A DNA stretch of 64,000 nt, from NCBI GenBank assembly GCA_027943335.1, contig BSBK01001579.1, positions 448,501 to 512,500 on the forward strand, written 5' to 3'. The stretch is from Chamaecyparis obtusa (lineage: Eukaryota; Streptophyta; Pinopsida; Cupressales; Cupressaceae). The translations under genes and the position numbers were made by a program. Numbering within the stretch: the first letter of the stretch is position 1; each line of letters starts with the position of its first letter. A model generated the notes under the pieces. That model saw only the letters and a list, made by a program, of their open reading frames with translations, did no database searches and was not told the DNA's origin. Below, piece after piece: positions 11,738-23,560 of the stretch.

Positions 11738-13045
11738 TGTTAGGAATAGTCCCAAGAGATAACTGAGAGGGGGGGGGGGTTGAATCAGTTATCTACAAGT
11801 TTCAATTCTTTATCCAATTAAGTATACTTAAACATAAATCATAAACACAATGAAAGAACACATGAACACAACACCAGTATTTTGGTTACGGGGAAACCCA
11901 AATAGGTAAAAACCTCAGTGGGAATCGACACCCACTAATATTATATACTAGTGTATTATGATCCTTGCTAGAACATCCTTAACCCTATTAGGAGTTGCTT
12001 TATAATATATTTAGTGCAGTAGACCTAGTCAAGAGTTGAACCCTATTAGGAGTCTTTTACAATAGTCCCTATTAGGGGAGAGGACGCACTGTCCTAGAGC
12101 TCACTGCTCAAAGGGGTGAAGGCTACAACCTTCTGAATAAAAAATACACACTATATCTAGATCTTGGTGAACTACGCTTAAACCTATTGTCTGGATTAGT
12201 TCCAATGAATAACACAAACACTTTACTTGGTCACATAGACCTTCTTCTGATGGCTCAACACTTTGCACACTCTTCTCTTCTCTGCTGATCAACTCTGAAC
12301 CACACTCAAGAAATCACAAATGACTACCTAGATAAATATCTTTCCTCCAAATGAAATAATCAAGTCAGCCTATTAGAACCACCTTGAAATCATATTAGAG
12401 AAACCATAACAAACTCCAACAACAATACTGTCAGCTCTAGTATGCATGAAACACATTATGAGACCTGTCCAATAAGACAATTGTAGATGCACGCTACACA
12501 CTATCGGCTCTACCAAAACAACTAGATCTTTCTCCTCGAGCTGAATTACTTCATGCCCTCTTAACCAAACATCAATAACTCTTCTCTAATCTTAAATCCA
12601 AGGGCACATACCAAAATGATAGGCGCAACTTTGGAACCAATAATATCTCTATTGGCTCTTCTAAATAAACACAGGAAACTGTTACTGGTGAATAGCGACT
12701 TCATAACTTGACTTCTACTGACCAACAGACTATGTGTCCATGACTAAAACATCACTAACATGTCTCCATCACATATCCAAGCGTGCAAGGCTCCATGATA
12801 ACTATACAGACAACTATACACAGAACACTGTCTGTTACTCTATCAAGAACACTGCTGACACCAGCTGCTATATAACTATCTGTACTAATAGTTAACCTCT
12901 ATGCCCATGATATCATGATGATAACATGGCCATGCTTCATATACTTCAAGCTTACTATATAAGTCATCCATGCATGCTACTTTCCATATGTTGTCATCAA
13001 TGATAAACATACAGTCAATAGTGGCCTGTTGGCAAATCTCCAACA
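11738..13045 (-). mobile_element. Copia 3' LTR
   Basis: 1308 bp, TG...CA ended, paired with 17569-18876. It contains a run of 12 or more G residues near 11768, where the other LTR has two shorter G runs. Short ORFs inside it are incidental. Confidence 0.95.
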
Positions 13046-13059
13046 ATCTCCCCCTTTGG
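13046..13059 (-). other. Copia polypurine tract
   Basis: The minus strand reads CCAAAGGGGGAGAT immediately before the LTR start TGTTGGAG. Similar AAGGGGGAG tracts recur on the minus strand near 13225 and 13282, within the region downstream of RNase H. Confidence 0.9.
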
Positions 13060-13399
13060 CATTAATGGCAAAATGTGGAATGAAAAACCACCACCAACCC
13101 AAATGAACATTTCTTTTATTACATTCTCCATTTCTTCATCAAAACTCCCCCAAAGATGAATCCTCCATCTACTGCAATATTTTTTTATTTCCTTAACTAA
13201 ACTACTTCCATAACTGTATACTGCTCCCCCTTAGTAAATTACTCCTTCTTTCCTTCTATTTTTCATGACTTTTTATATTACTCCCCCTTTGACATCAATG
13301 GCAAAGGGTGCCATTCATTTTAAGCACTGGTACTACTCCTGAGGTAGAGTAGTCAACCTTCCATCAGTCCCTGAGGACTGATGCCTTTTCCTCTTTCTT

Positions 13400-16300
13400 T
13401 TCAGTAGAATTAGGGAAGGGAATTACTCCCAACTTCTCCCTAAGATACTCAAAAGTATCCTTAGGCAAAGGCTTTGTGAATATGTCTACCAACTAATCTT
13501 TAGTACTCACATAGTCCAACTTGACTTCTTTTTCTACCACTTTCTCTCTTAGGAAGTGATACTTGATCTTAATGTGCTTTGTCTTTGCATGCATCGCAGG
13601 GTTCTTTGACATATTGATAGTGCTAGTGTTATCACAGTGAATAAAAATAGGATAATCAATTTGAATTCCAAATTCCTTTATCATCTGTTTGATCCAAACA
13701 ATTGTAGAACAATTCAGGGCTGCTGCAACATATTTTGCTTCTCCTATTAACTGAGAAATACAATTTTTTTCTTGCTTGTTCAAGTGACAAGTCTATCACC
13801 AATAAACACTGCTCCACCTGATGTACTCTTTCTATCATCAATGTATCCTGCCTAATCTACATCAGTATACACATGAAACTCAACATTTTATAAATTAGGA
13901 TACCATAGACAATGATCTATAGTGCCCTACAAGTATCTGAATATTCTTTTTACTACCATGAGGTGACTTTTCTTAGGTTCTGTTGCAAATCTTCCAACTA
14001 TGCCAACAGCATTGAAAATATCAGGTCTAGTCTGAGTAAGATATATGATTTTACCAATCATAGACTTGTACAATGTTATATCCACTACTGGTGAGTCATC
14101 ATCTTTTGTAAGCTTGCATCCAATGATCATAGGTGTTCCTACTAGCTTGCAATCATCCATCTTAAATTTCTTCAATATCTTTTTCACATACTTGGACTAA
14201 TTAATAAAGATTCCTTTTTTTGTCTGCTACACATTTAGTCCCAAAAAGTATTTGATAGGACCAATCATACTCATCTCAAACTCACTCTGCATTTCTTTGG
14301 CAAATTCAACATTCAATTTTTCATTACCTCCAAAGATAATGTCATCAAAAAATATAGTGACAAGTAGTAGACCTTTAGATGTCTCTCTAATGAATAGATT
14401 ACAATTTTCTGCACCTTTCTTGAATCCAATCTTAGTTAGATATCCATCAAGTCTTTCATACCATGCTCTAGGGGCTTACTTAAGTCCAAAGAGGGCCTTC
14501 TTTAATCTGCATACCATATCAGGTTTCTCTGATAAAGTGAATCCTTCTGGTTGCTCAATGTATACTTCTTCTTTCAAATCTCCATTCAAGAATGTTGACT
14601 TGACATCCATCTGATAAACTTCAAAGTTTTTGACAGTAGCATAAGCTAGAAACAACTTAATAGCTTCTAATCTGCTCATAGGTGCAAATGTGTCTGAATT
14701 ATCAATGCCTTCTCTTTGTGCATATCCCTTACATACCAATCTTTCTTTATTTCTCACTACTGTACCATCTTCATTCATCTTGTTTCTAAATATCCACTTT
14801 GTTCCAATCACATTTTTATCACTAGGTCTTGGGACCAATTCCCAAGTATCATTCTTGATAATTTGATCTAGTTCTTCTCTCATAGCATCATGCCAATCAA
14901 AATCCTTGCATGCATCTTCAACACTTAAGGGTTCAATCTGAGATAGTAAACATACCACTTCACCGCTAGCTGATTTCTTTGCTTGTGATCTTGTTAAAAC
15001 TTTTCCGCTTTGATCTCTAATGATGTCCTTTTTGGAATGGTTTCTAGATGTAAAATTTGGAACCTTAGGTGATGTTGACTCATCAGCCTTCAGAGTTTCT
15101 ACCTCACTTGTCTCAGGGTCATTGAATAACACATCAATGTTGTCAAACATCTCTTCAACAACTATCTCACTAGGGGAAGGTCTAGGTTCTTCTTCAATCA
15201 TAGGTGAGTATTCATGATATCTTTCTTGAACCATAAAATTTTCATCAATGTTAACATGAGCACTTTCAATGATCTTCTTTAACCTTAAATTGTAACATCT
15301 ATAAGCTTTTCTTTTAGTAGAGTAACCAAGGAAAATACCTTCATTGCTTCTTGCATCAAAATTGCCTACTGCTTCATCCCTCTTGATGTAGCACTTGCTT
15401 CCAAACATTTTGAAGTATTTTACTGTGGGAACATTACCAAACCATACCTCATAAGGTGTCTTGTCTATGCTAGGCCTCAATTGAATTCTATTGATGGTAT
15501 AGACTATTGTATTAACTATATATCTCCAATAGGTGTGTACAACTTTTCCTTCAATCATGATGGTGCACGTTGTATCAAGGATGATCCTATTCCTTCTTTC
15601 TAAAATTCCATTCTACTGAGGGGTTCTAGGTGCACTCAACTATCTCTTTATGCCATGTTCTTCATAGTACTCATAAAATCTTTCAGAGGTGAATTCTCCT
15701 CCTCTATCCAATCTCAAACATTTTATCTTTAGTCTAGATTCATTCTCAACCTTAGCTTTAAATATTTTGAATTTCTCAAATGCTTTTGACTTATCTTTCA
15801 AGAATGCAACCCACATCATCCTAGTATAATCATCAACAAACAAAATGAAATACCTTTCACCATAGTATGATCTTGTTTGAATTGGACCACATAGGTCTAT
15901 ATGAATCAGATCCACCTTGTTCTCTGCTGAATTGTGCTTGCTCCTAAATGAATTTCTCACATGCTTTCCCATCACACATTCCTTGCATATAGTATCAACT
16001 AGTTTTTCAATGCTAGGTAGATCTCTTACTGCCTTTACATTTCTTATATTTACTATGTTATCGAAATTGATATGACATAGTCTTTTATACCACAACCAAC
16101 TGTCATCAACTTTAGCAACAAAACAACTTTCTTCTGAATTGAGTTGAAAAACATTACCTTTAGTCTTTGAGCCTAATGCAATCATAACACCATCCTTGTT
16201 GTTAATGATACATTTTTCCTCTTTGAACTCCAATTGATAACCTTTTCCAAGTAGCTGCCCAACACTAAGAAGGTTATGTTTCAAACCATCTACATAGAGA

Positions 16301-17511
16301 ACATCATCAGTACTATTCTTTCCATCCAATGTGATAGCTCTTCTACCAACTATGGGTTTAGGAGTGTTATCTCCAAATCTAACCATGCCACCATTGTATT
16401 TGTCCAAATGAACAAATCTATCTTTATCACCTATCATGTGATGTGAACAACCACTATCTATAATTTAGTATGTCCTTATGTCAGCTTGAGAAATCAATGC
16501 TAGCTCTTGTTCCTCTTTATCATCTTCATGATCTGTCTTATTATTCATTTTCCCTATAATAGCAATGAATCCAATTTCTTCTTCACCTGATTCATCATCT
16601 GAAACTCCATCTCCAACATAGTAACATTCCTTAGAGTACTTATGCTTGTAATCATTTTTTAATTTTCTAGCTCTAGTGGGACACTTAGATGCAAAGTGAC
16701 TAATCTTATTACATGAAAAGCACTTAAATGGAAATTGACCTTCATATTTTCCTTTTCCTTTCTTTTCTCTTTTGGAAATCATAGAAATGAAATCATATAG
16801 AGTTTTCTCTTCATCAATATCATCAAAATTACCAGATGTGTTTGCAGATTTCTTACTATGGACTATTGCTTTGAAGGTTGTCTCACTTTTAGGTTCTGTC
16901 TTCAATCTTGAAATTTTAAAAGCTGAGATTTTACTGATCAAGGTCTCTCTCTTGAATTTTTTTGTAAGCTACATGGTCTCATCAAGGATGTTGATCTTTC
17001 TTTCATATTCTGGAGTGAGAGTAGTTATCAACTTGTCCATAATGTCTTCCTCTAAAATCTCTCCACCATTGTTCTTGATTCCAACAACCGCTTCATTGAT
17101 CCTTTGATTGTAAGCTCTAATTTTTTCTTCAGGTAGCATCTCTAATGCATTGTATCTTTTCTTCCATGTCTTTCTGCATGCATCCTTTTCTTATTTATCT
17201 CCTTCAAACATGTCTTCAAGGTGCTTCCATATCTTATGGGTGGTGTCTATTTTCTTTACTTCTGAAAACTTACAATCAGAGAGGGCGCTGATAAGGGCTT
17301 CTTTGGCTATTGCATTATGATGAAAAAATTCCTTCTACCTATCAGTAGCATCATCCTGTGCAAGGTCTTCTAAGGTAGGGATCTTGGCTACTTTGATAGT
17401 TACAGTAAAAAATTCAAAAGCAATGCATTGCAAATGAGTCACCATCTTGTTCTTCCAATCAAGATAATTCTCTCCATCAAACTTAGGAATTTCTTTTTTG
17501 AAGAATGCCAT
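13400..17511 (-). pseudogene. gag-pol: Copia gag-pol polyprotein with 14 nonsense codons and one frameshift
   Basis: The start codon is at 17511 (MAFFKKEIPKFDGENYLDWK). Gag occupies about 17511-16640, with the CCHC knuckle CFSCNKISHFASKC near 16690-16730. The protease DSG (IIDSGCSHHM) is near 16450. Integrase runs from about 16100 to 15500, with the catalytic Asp in IHIDLCGP, Asp in RLDRGGEF and Glu in NGILERRN. RT covers about 14860-14100, with FFDD in place of the usual YVDD. RNase H lies at about 13880-13480. Everything is in one frame from 17511 to about 13770, where an A-run lacks two bases and shifts the frame; RNase H then continues to about 13490. Fourteen stops are present, most at positions where Gln (CAG/CAA) or Trp (TGG) is expected. 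The protein would carry out reverse transcription and integration, but this copy is dead. Confidence 0.9.
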
Positions 17512-17552
17512 TTGATCAAGCTCAAACTATTAAAATTTCTCTTGGAGGCACT

Positions 17553-17567
17553 TGTCTCTAATACCAA
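17553..17567 (-). other. Copia primer-binding site
   Basis: The minus strand next to the right LTR reads TTGGTATTAGAGACA. This is a close match to the initiator-Met tRNA complement TGGTATCAGAGC, with a C-to-T difference. Confidence 0.85.
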
Positions 17568-17568
17568 T

Positions 17569-18876
17569 TGTTAGGAATAGTCCCAAGAGATAACTGAGAT
17601 GGGGGGTGGGGGGTGAATCAGTTATCTACAAGTTTCAATTCTTAATCCAATTAAGTATACTTAAACATAAAGCATAAACACAATGAAAGAACACATGAAC
17701 ACAACAACAATATTTTGGTTATGGGGAAACCCAAATAGGTAAAAACCCTAGTGGGAATTGACACCCACTAATATTTTGTACTAGTGTATTATGATCCTTG
17801 CTAGAAGATCCTAAACCCTGTTAGGAGTTGCTTTACAATATATTTAGTATAGTAGACCTAGTCAAGGGTTGGACCCTATTAGGAGTCTTTTACAATAGTT
17901 CATGTTAGGGGAGAGGACACACTGTCTAAGAGCTCATTGCTCAAAGGGTCGAAGGCTACAACCTTCTAAATAATAGATACACAATATATCTGGATCTTGG
18001 TGAACTACGCTTAGACCTGCTATCTGGATTAGTTCCAATGAATAGCACAAACACTTTACTTGGTCAAATAGACCTTCTTTTGATAGCTCAACACTTCACA
18101 CACTCTACTTTGCTCTGCTAATCAACTCTGAACCACACTCAAGCAATCACAAATGACTATCTATAAATATCTTTCCTCCAAATGAAATAATCAAGTTAGC
18201 CTATTAGAACCACCTTGAAATCATATTAGAGAAACCATAAAAAACTCCAAAAACAATACTCTCAGCTCTACTATGCATGCAACACATTTTGGGACCTGTC
18301 TAATAAGATAATTGTAGATGCATGCTACACACTTTCAACTCTACCAAAATAACTGGATCTTTCTCCTCAAGCTGAATTACTTCATGTGCTCTTAATAAAA
18401 CATCAATAACTCTTCTTTAAGCTTAAATCCAAGGGTGCATACCCAAATGATAGGCGCAACTCTAAAACCAATAATATCTCTATCAGCTCTTTTGAATAAA
18501 CACGGGAAACTATTACTAGTGAATAGCGATTGCATAAATTCACTTCTACTAATCAAAAAACTGTGCATCCATGACTGAAACATCACTAACATGTCTCCAT
18601 CACATATCCAAGTTCACAAGGCTCCATGATAGTTTTATGAAAAACTATACACAAAACACTGCCTGTTACTCTATCAGGAACACCGCTAACACCAGTTGCT
18701 ATATAACTATCTGTACTAATAGTTAACCTCTTTGCTGATAATATCATGTTGATAACATGTCCATACTTCATATACTTCAAGCTTACTACATAAGTCATCC
18801 ATGAATGCTACTTTCCATATGTTGTCATCAATGACAAACATACAATCAGTACTAGCTTGCTGGCAAATCTCCAACA
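17569..18876 (-). mobile_element. Copia 5' LTR
   Basis: 1308 bp and the same length as the left LTR. Its termini are identical, and it lies next to the PBS, which makes it the 5' LTR of this minus-strand element. Confidence 0.95.
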
Positions 18877-18881
18877 CCAAC
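18877..18881. other. Target-site duplication CCAAC (right)
   Basis: Exact copy of 11733-11737. The Tat RT frame resumes at 18882 with codons for Ile-Asp-Met. Confidence 0.95.
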
Positions 18882-19480
18882 ATCGACATGATTGTGGATA
18901 TGACGACAGGCTATGAAATGTACTCTCTAATGGATGACTTCTCTAGTTAAAACTAGATAAAGATCATGCCAAAAGACCAAGAAAATACTACATTCACATG
19001 TGCTTGGGGAACCTTCTATTGGAATGTCATGCCCTTCGGACTTAAGAATGCTAGAGCTACATATCAAAGGGTTGTGATAACCATCTTTCATGACATGATG
19101 CATAAAACAATGGAAGATTATGTGGATGACACCTTGGCTAAAATCATACAATATAAAACACATCTTATAGATCTAGGTCCTATACTAGATTGAACATAAC
19201 AATTCAGTCTCAGACTCAACCCAAAAAAGTGTTCATTTGGTGTCATTTTTGGCAAGCTATTGGGTTATATCATATCTTCTAAAGGTATAGAGGTAGATCC
19301 TGAAAAATTTAAAGCTATCATGGAAATGCCTCCACCAAAGAGCATTATTCAAATGAGAGGACTTCAAGGTAGACTACAATCTATCAGGTGCTTCATTGCA
19401 CAATTGGCTAATAAGTCACAACTATTCACCAAGACTTTACATAAATGTGTGACTTATGAGTGGAATGAAGAATGTGACGA
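18882..19480 (+). pseudogene. pol: Tat reverse transcriptase, C-terminal half
   Basis: The frame resumes with IDMIVDMTTGYEMYSLMDDFS and contains the catalytic YVDD (codons 19119-19130, in MEDYVDDTLAK) and the connecting FWKLLGYIISSKGIEVDP-type block. Stops appear near 18946, 18952 and 19193-19199. Together with 11120-11737 it makes one RT that copies element RNA into DNA. It is disrupted by the copia insertion and by point stops. Confidence 0.85.
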
Positions 19481-20305
19481 AGGACTCACTTAGATCAAAC
19501 AATATATTTCAAATACACCTATACTAATGCCTCATATTCATGGGAAGTTTCTCATTTTGTATATCTCAGCTACGGATACGTCCTTGGGTGCCCTATTGGG
19601 TCAAGAAGATCATAATAACAAGGAATGAGCCATTTATTACATCAGTAGAACACTAGTTTCTTATGAAGAAAATTATTCAGTTATTGAGAAGGCTTGTTTA
19701 GAAATTGTGTTTTCTTCACAAAAGCTATGACACTATATGCTAGCCCACACTACAAGACTCATTGCTAAGATTGATCCATTAAAATACCTACTCAAGAAAG
19801 CTTCCCTCACAGGTAGATTGGCAAAATGGGTCATGATACTCAGTGAGTTTGAAATTGAGTATGTAGAGAGAAAGGCCATTAAAGGACAAGAAATTGCAAA
19901 TTAGTTAGTAGAATCTCCTCTCAAGGATCATCAACCATTGAAAATTAAGTTTCCAGATGAATCCATAATGCTTCTTACACACCAAACATGGAATATGTTC
20001 TTCAATAGAGCTTTCATCCAGCAAGGGTCAGGTGCAGTAATATTGTTCATTACACCACAAAGGTATTCTCTAACAAAAGCATACAAAATTTTGTTTCCCT
20101 GTACAAACAACACTGCTGAGTATGAGGCTCTCATCAATGGCATGAAGATAGCCATTGAATGGCATGTGGATGAACTTAAAGTCTTTGGAGACTTATAATT
20201 CATCATCAATCAGGTTAATGATATCTATCAAACTAAGGAAGAAAAGGTGGTGCCTTATAAACTGACGGTTGATGATTTGAAAAAGTACTTTGCACACATC
20301 ACTTT
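19481..20305 (+). pseudogene. pol: Tat dual RNase H (gypsy type plus archaeal type)
   Basis: The first, gypsy-type RNase H spans about 19500-19910 (ISATDTSLGALLGQEDH, AIYYISRTL, EKACLEIVF, ending in GRLAKWVMILSEFEIEYVERKAIKGQ). A second, archaeal-type RNase H begins near 19975 (WNMFFNRAF), with CTNNTAEYEALINGMKIAIE and LKVFGDL. The first catalytic Asp of the second domain is Asn, while Glu and the later Asp remain. Two RNase H domains in series define the Tat lineage. Both parts stay in the RT frame, broken only by stops. The second domain ends abruptly near 20305. Confidence 0.8.
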
Positions 20306-20460
20306 CTAGCAGATCCAGAAGGGAAAGTTTGAACCAAACTGGCTTGGTCCATATATTATCACTGTAGTATTTGGGTCTAGTGCATATCAACTCTCTACTA
20401 CTAAAGGAGAACAACTTAAAGAGTCGATCAACACTCTGCACCAAAGAAGTTCTATAGTTG
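20306..20460 (+). pseudogene. pol: Remnant of the Tat integrase C-terminus after a large deletion
   Basis: Directly after the truncated second RNase H comes KGKFEPNWLGPYIITVVFGS and a short tail ending in INTLHQRSS. This is the C-terminal segment that normally follows integrase in Tat elements. The zinc-binding HHCC and the DDE core of integrase are absent. An internal deletion joins the RNase H and the integrase C-terminus near 20306. Confidence 0.75.
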
Positions 20461-20534
20461 AGACCTCTTTTGCATGCTCCATGTACATACTCTATTCTGA
20501 AAAAATCCTAAAAATTGCAAAATGTCCTAAAAAA

Positions 20535-20825
20535 ATGATCATCTTAGTGAAAACCTGGTAAACAGGTGCTTTGATGTATCTATTATCCTGGTGAAAACCT
20601 GGTAAACAGACACCTTGATAATATCAAAAAAAAATTGAAAAAAGAAAAAAATACAAAAAAATTCAAAAAGAAAAAAATACAAAAAAATAAAAAAAAGAGA
20701 AAAGTACAAAAAAAATTGAAAAAGAAAAAAATGTGCCATTGATGAAAACCTGGCAAATAGGTGTCATGGTAGAAAAAATAGAATCTCTACCAAGATGGTG
20801 AAAACCTAGTAAATAGGTGCCTCTT
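20535..20825 (+). repeat. GTGAAAACCTGGTAAACAGG repeats with A-rich interior
   Basis: Four copies of the phrase GTGAAAACCTGGTAAACAGG (starting near 20547, 20591, 20741 and 20798) flank an A-rich block at 20625-20735 built of GAAAAAAATACAAAAAAATT-like units. A similar GAAAACCC repeat downstream of pol is a feature of many Tat elements. Confidence 0.75.
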
Positions 20826-21097
20826 GTTCCACAATGCCTACCTATTGTAGCACCGCTTCACTCTGTACAACTGCTCCTTTCTTTCCTACTTTGGTTTGCT
20901 TTCCTGCTTTAGTTTTCTTTCCTTCTTTGGTTTCTTTCCTGCTTTAGTTGTTTCCTGCCTTAGTTTCTAGCTCATGCACTTGCCTTTAGTTGTCTCCAAT
21001 ATTTTTCTCGACTCTACATGGATTGAAACTGGTCATACTTGGGGGCATCTTCCTGGTCTAGGGGGCATTGTCCTATCATTATCGAAGGAGCTTCCTG

Positions 21098-21400
21098 GCA
21101 TCAGTCACTAGTGGTTCTCACTGTGTCTACCTACTGATACCTAGCTATTTCTTGGATCTCTCTTCTTGAGGATCCCTCTTACATCCGTCACTAGTGGTTC
21201 TCACTGTGTCTGTCAGCTGATGTTTCATCTGCTCTTAGACCTCTCTCTTTGAGGATCTCTTGTATCAATCACCAACATTTATCACTATGTTTTCCTGTGG
21301 ATACTTCATTAGCACTCTGATCTCTCCTTGAGACTGTCTCTCACATTAGTCATCAATGGTTCTCACTATGTCTTTCTACTATCACCATGCTGTTGAGACT
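21098..21400. repeat. Degenerate tandem repeat of about 90 bp, 3-4 copies
   Basis: The phrase GTCACTAGTGGTTCTCACTG and the following CTCTCTTCTTGAGGATC-like segment recur near 21103, 21190, 21270 and 21350 with increasing divergence. Confidence 0.65.
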
Positions 21401-21438
21401 TCTTGTGCTATGAAATTTTGATTCGACATCAATCTGCT

Positions 21439-21475
21439 CAAACTAAAACTAAAACTAAAACTAAAACTAAAATCT
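21439..21475. repeat. (CTAAAA)n microsatellite
   Basis: About five to six perfect CTAAAA units. This is not the plant telomere unit CCCTAAA. Confidence 0.9.
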
Positions 21476-22679
21476 AGATTTGTAACTCTCTAAAGTATGT
21501 TGAGATTTTCTTTTGTGTGCTTGTTCTTTTGTTTTGTCATTCCTCCTCAAGGAACTTGAAGATGTCTATCTTGACCAAGAGAAGTGAAGACTGAGAGCAT
21601 GATCTTTTCTTTTCTTTCTGCTTGCTAGTTTAGTTCCAATGATCCAAAGGATTCATATAAGAGGGGTTTCCACTATGAGAGCCTTCATCTCATGTTGAAT
21701 GGCCATGTGTACCTTGACTCCTTTTATATGGAGACTTTGGTGAGGTTGGTTCTTCTCCTTGTCTGTTTGATTGACTTCTTTCTGATACAAGTGAAATTAC
21801 AAATGCTCATCCTGCTAAGTGAACGTAAGGGTCACTGTGAGCATTCTTTAGCAAAAGGAGGAACTCTCAGGTGTCTAGCATGTTTCTATGCAAGGAACAT
21901 TTAGGTTATTCTAGCAACTGTGCTTTGGTGCTTATGTTAACTTTCTAAATCAAAAGGAATAGGTGTTCAAGTCATTTTGGCTTCTCGTGCCTTAATGATT
22001 ACGCCTCATTTTGACAAATCTAAGACTAATGTCATATTCATATTCTCATGATTGCAAGGGTAGTGAGGGTTGTATGACATCTTATGACTGTTCGCTACTA
22101 AAAACTCTATGATGATAACCTAATGCACCCAACAACCAAGTCCTAGGGATTGCAAATAGCTTAGGCTTGCATTTTCATTCTAGGCTTGCATAGTGACATT
22201 GTTTCAGTGCTCACTTCATTGTTCTCTTCTGGATATATTCATCAAGGGTTATCATTTTATGTCCCGGGCTCATTTTTGTTGCACAAGTGTTTGATCCTCA
22301 CTCTCGATCTTCAAACATTCTTTTGGTTAGTACCTGTCATATATTGCAACATCCTGCAAGAGATGATTAGTACCATATACATTAAATTTCCATTACATTC
22401 ACAAAGTGCATTATCATAAACTCATATGCATACATTTTACATTTGCATATTCATATACATCTGCATCCATCATGAGCATACATCAAATCATACATTGCAT
22501 TTCACATTGAATATATATAAAATAAAACATGTGCATATTCATTTACATATTCATAAAAGAATCATGTGCATATCTAATCATATAGGAAACATCTCATAAA
22601 ACATAAAAATCCAAAGAAATATATACACAAGTACAATGATACCAAAAGTCATGCTCATATATATATCGATCAAATGTCA

Positions 22680-23560
22680 GTGTACAAAACAATGGTGCTA
22701 CTCAAGCACAATCTATCAAAAATGAGGTACAATGTATTATCAAAATCAAGGTTATCATCTAACTCTTCCCATCCCCACCTAGAGGAGGTGGAGGTGGTGG
22801 TCCCTATGGTAGTGCCTCTGGTGGTTCCTATGGAGCCGCTCATGCCCCAGCATACTCTAAAAATGGTGGAACCTACTCCACTAAATATGGCACTACACCA
22901 ACATATGTTGCGTAATAATATGTTGCCTGTGCAGCCTCATATCAGGTCTCTAGGTGAGCCCCAGCCAATGCCTCCTACAACCCTCTGATCTCTCAATTTC
23001 CCTCTATCACCCAAGTCTCCTACATGATGACCTATGTATGGAAGTTATCTCTCTCTCTTTGTACCTACTAGATCCTCTCTCAACTCTTCCCTAGAGCCTC
23101 CTATAACTGTGCAACTTGACCTCTCACAGTTGCATCCTGTGTAGCTTGATCCTGCATATCAGTGTCCTCAACCTGTGCCTCCTTGTCAAGAGGTTTCTAC
23201 TGTGTATCACCTATCCTCTACCTAGTGGACCTATCCTAGGCCCTGCTGCTACCTATGCCTACATCTGAACCCATCTTCCTGGGAGGAATGGGATTTTGTC
23301 GAGTCCTCCACCTTAGCACCCTCCGCTATTGTCTAGGCTACTATTGTGCCTACTACTGCTATGCAACCTTCTGCTATGCAGGATGCTATTGGACCACCTT
23401 TTGTACCTATCGGCCCATGCCAACAAGATCTATGAATCTAGGGTATGGATGCACTAATATGTGATCTTTGTATTTCGGCATCATCCTTGCATCAACCACC
23501 CTTGCTAGATAATCCTATTGGGCTGGTGCTACTCATGCTTCTATCATGCATCAATCTTAA
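22680..23560. other. Low-confidence coding remnants next to the PMD ORF
   Basis: Plus-strand 22771-22912 can be read as a Gly/Ser/Tyr-rich peptide (RGGGGGGPYGSASGGSYG). The minus strand could continue the C-terminal tail of the plant-mobile-domain ORF. Neither reading is open for long, and I cannot decide between them. Confidence 0.3.

Larger units (their letters stand above)
11738..18876 (-). mobile_element. Complete Ty1/copia retrotransposon inserted in Tat RT
   Basis: Two 1308-bp LTRs (11738-13045 and 17569-18876) share the ends TGTTAGG...CCAACA and are flanked by a perfect CCAAC duplication. The element reads on the minus strand: PBS next to the right LTR, then gag, zinc knuckle, protease, integrase, RT and RNase H, then a PPT next to the left LTR. 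I count about 14 differences in the first 210 LTR bases, so the insertion is not recent. The pol order integrase before RT is diagnostic of copia. The sequence style (CAAAGGGGGAGATTGTTGGAG junction) fits the Tork/TAR group. Confidence 0.95.
20826..22680 (+). other. Tat 3' non-coding region with degenerate tandem repeats
   Basis: No coding region is supported. Contents are TTCCTGCTTTAGTTT/TTTCCTTCTTTGG-type repeats (20875-20960), a repeat of about 90 bp at 21098-21400, a (CTAAAA)n tract at 21439-21475 and a CATATTCATATACAT-rich stretch at 22430-22560. Short ORFs such as 21692-21904 have no recognisable features. Confidence 0.5.

Noticed and set aside
21439..21475. Possible interstitial telomere repeat
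   Set aside because: The unit is CTAAAA, not CCCTAAA, and only about six copies exist.
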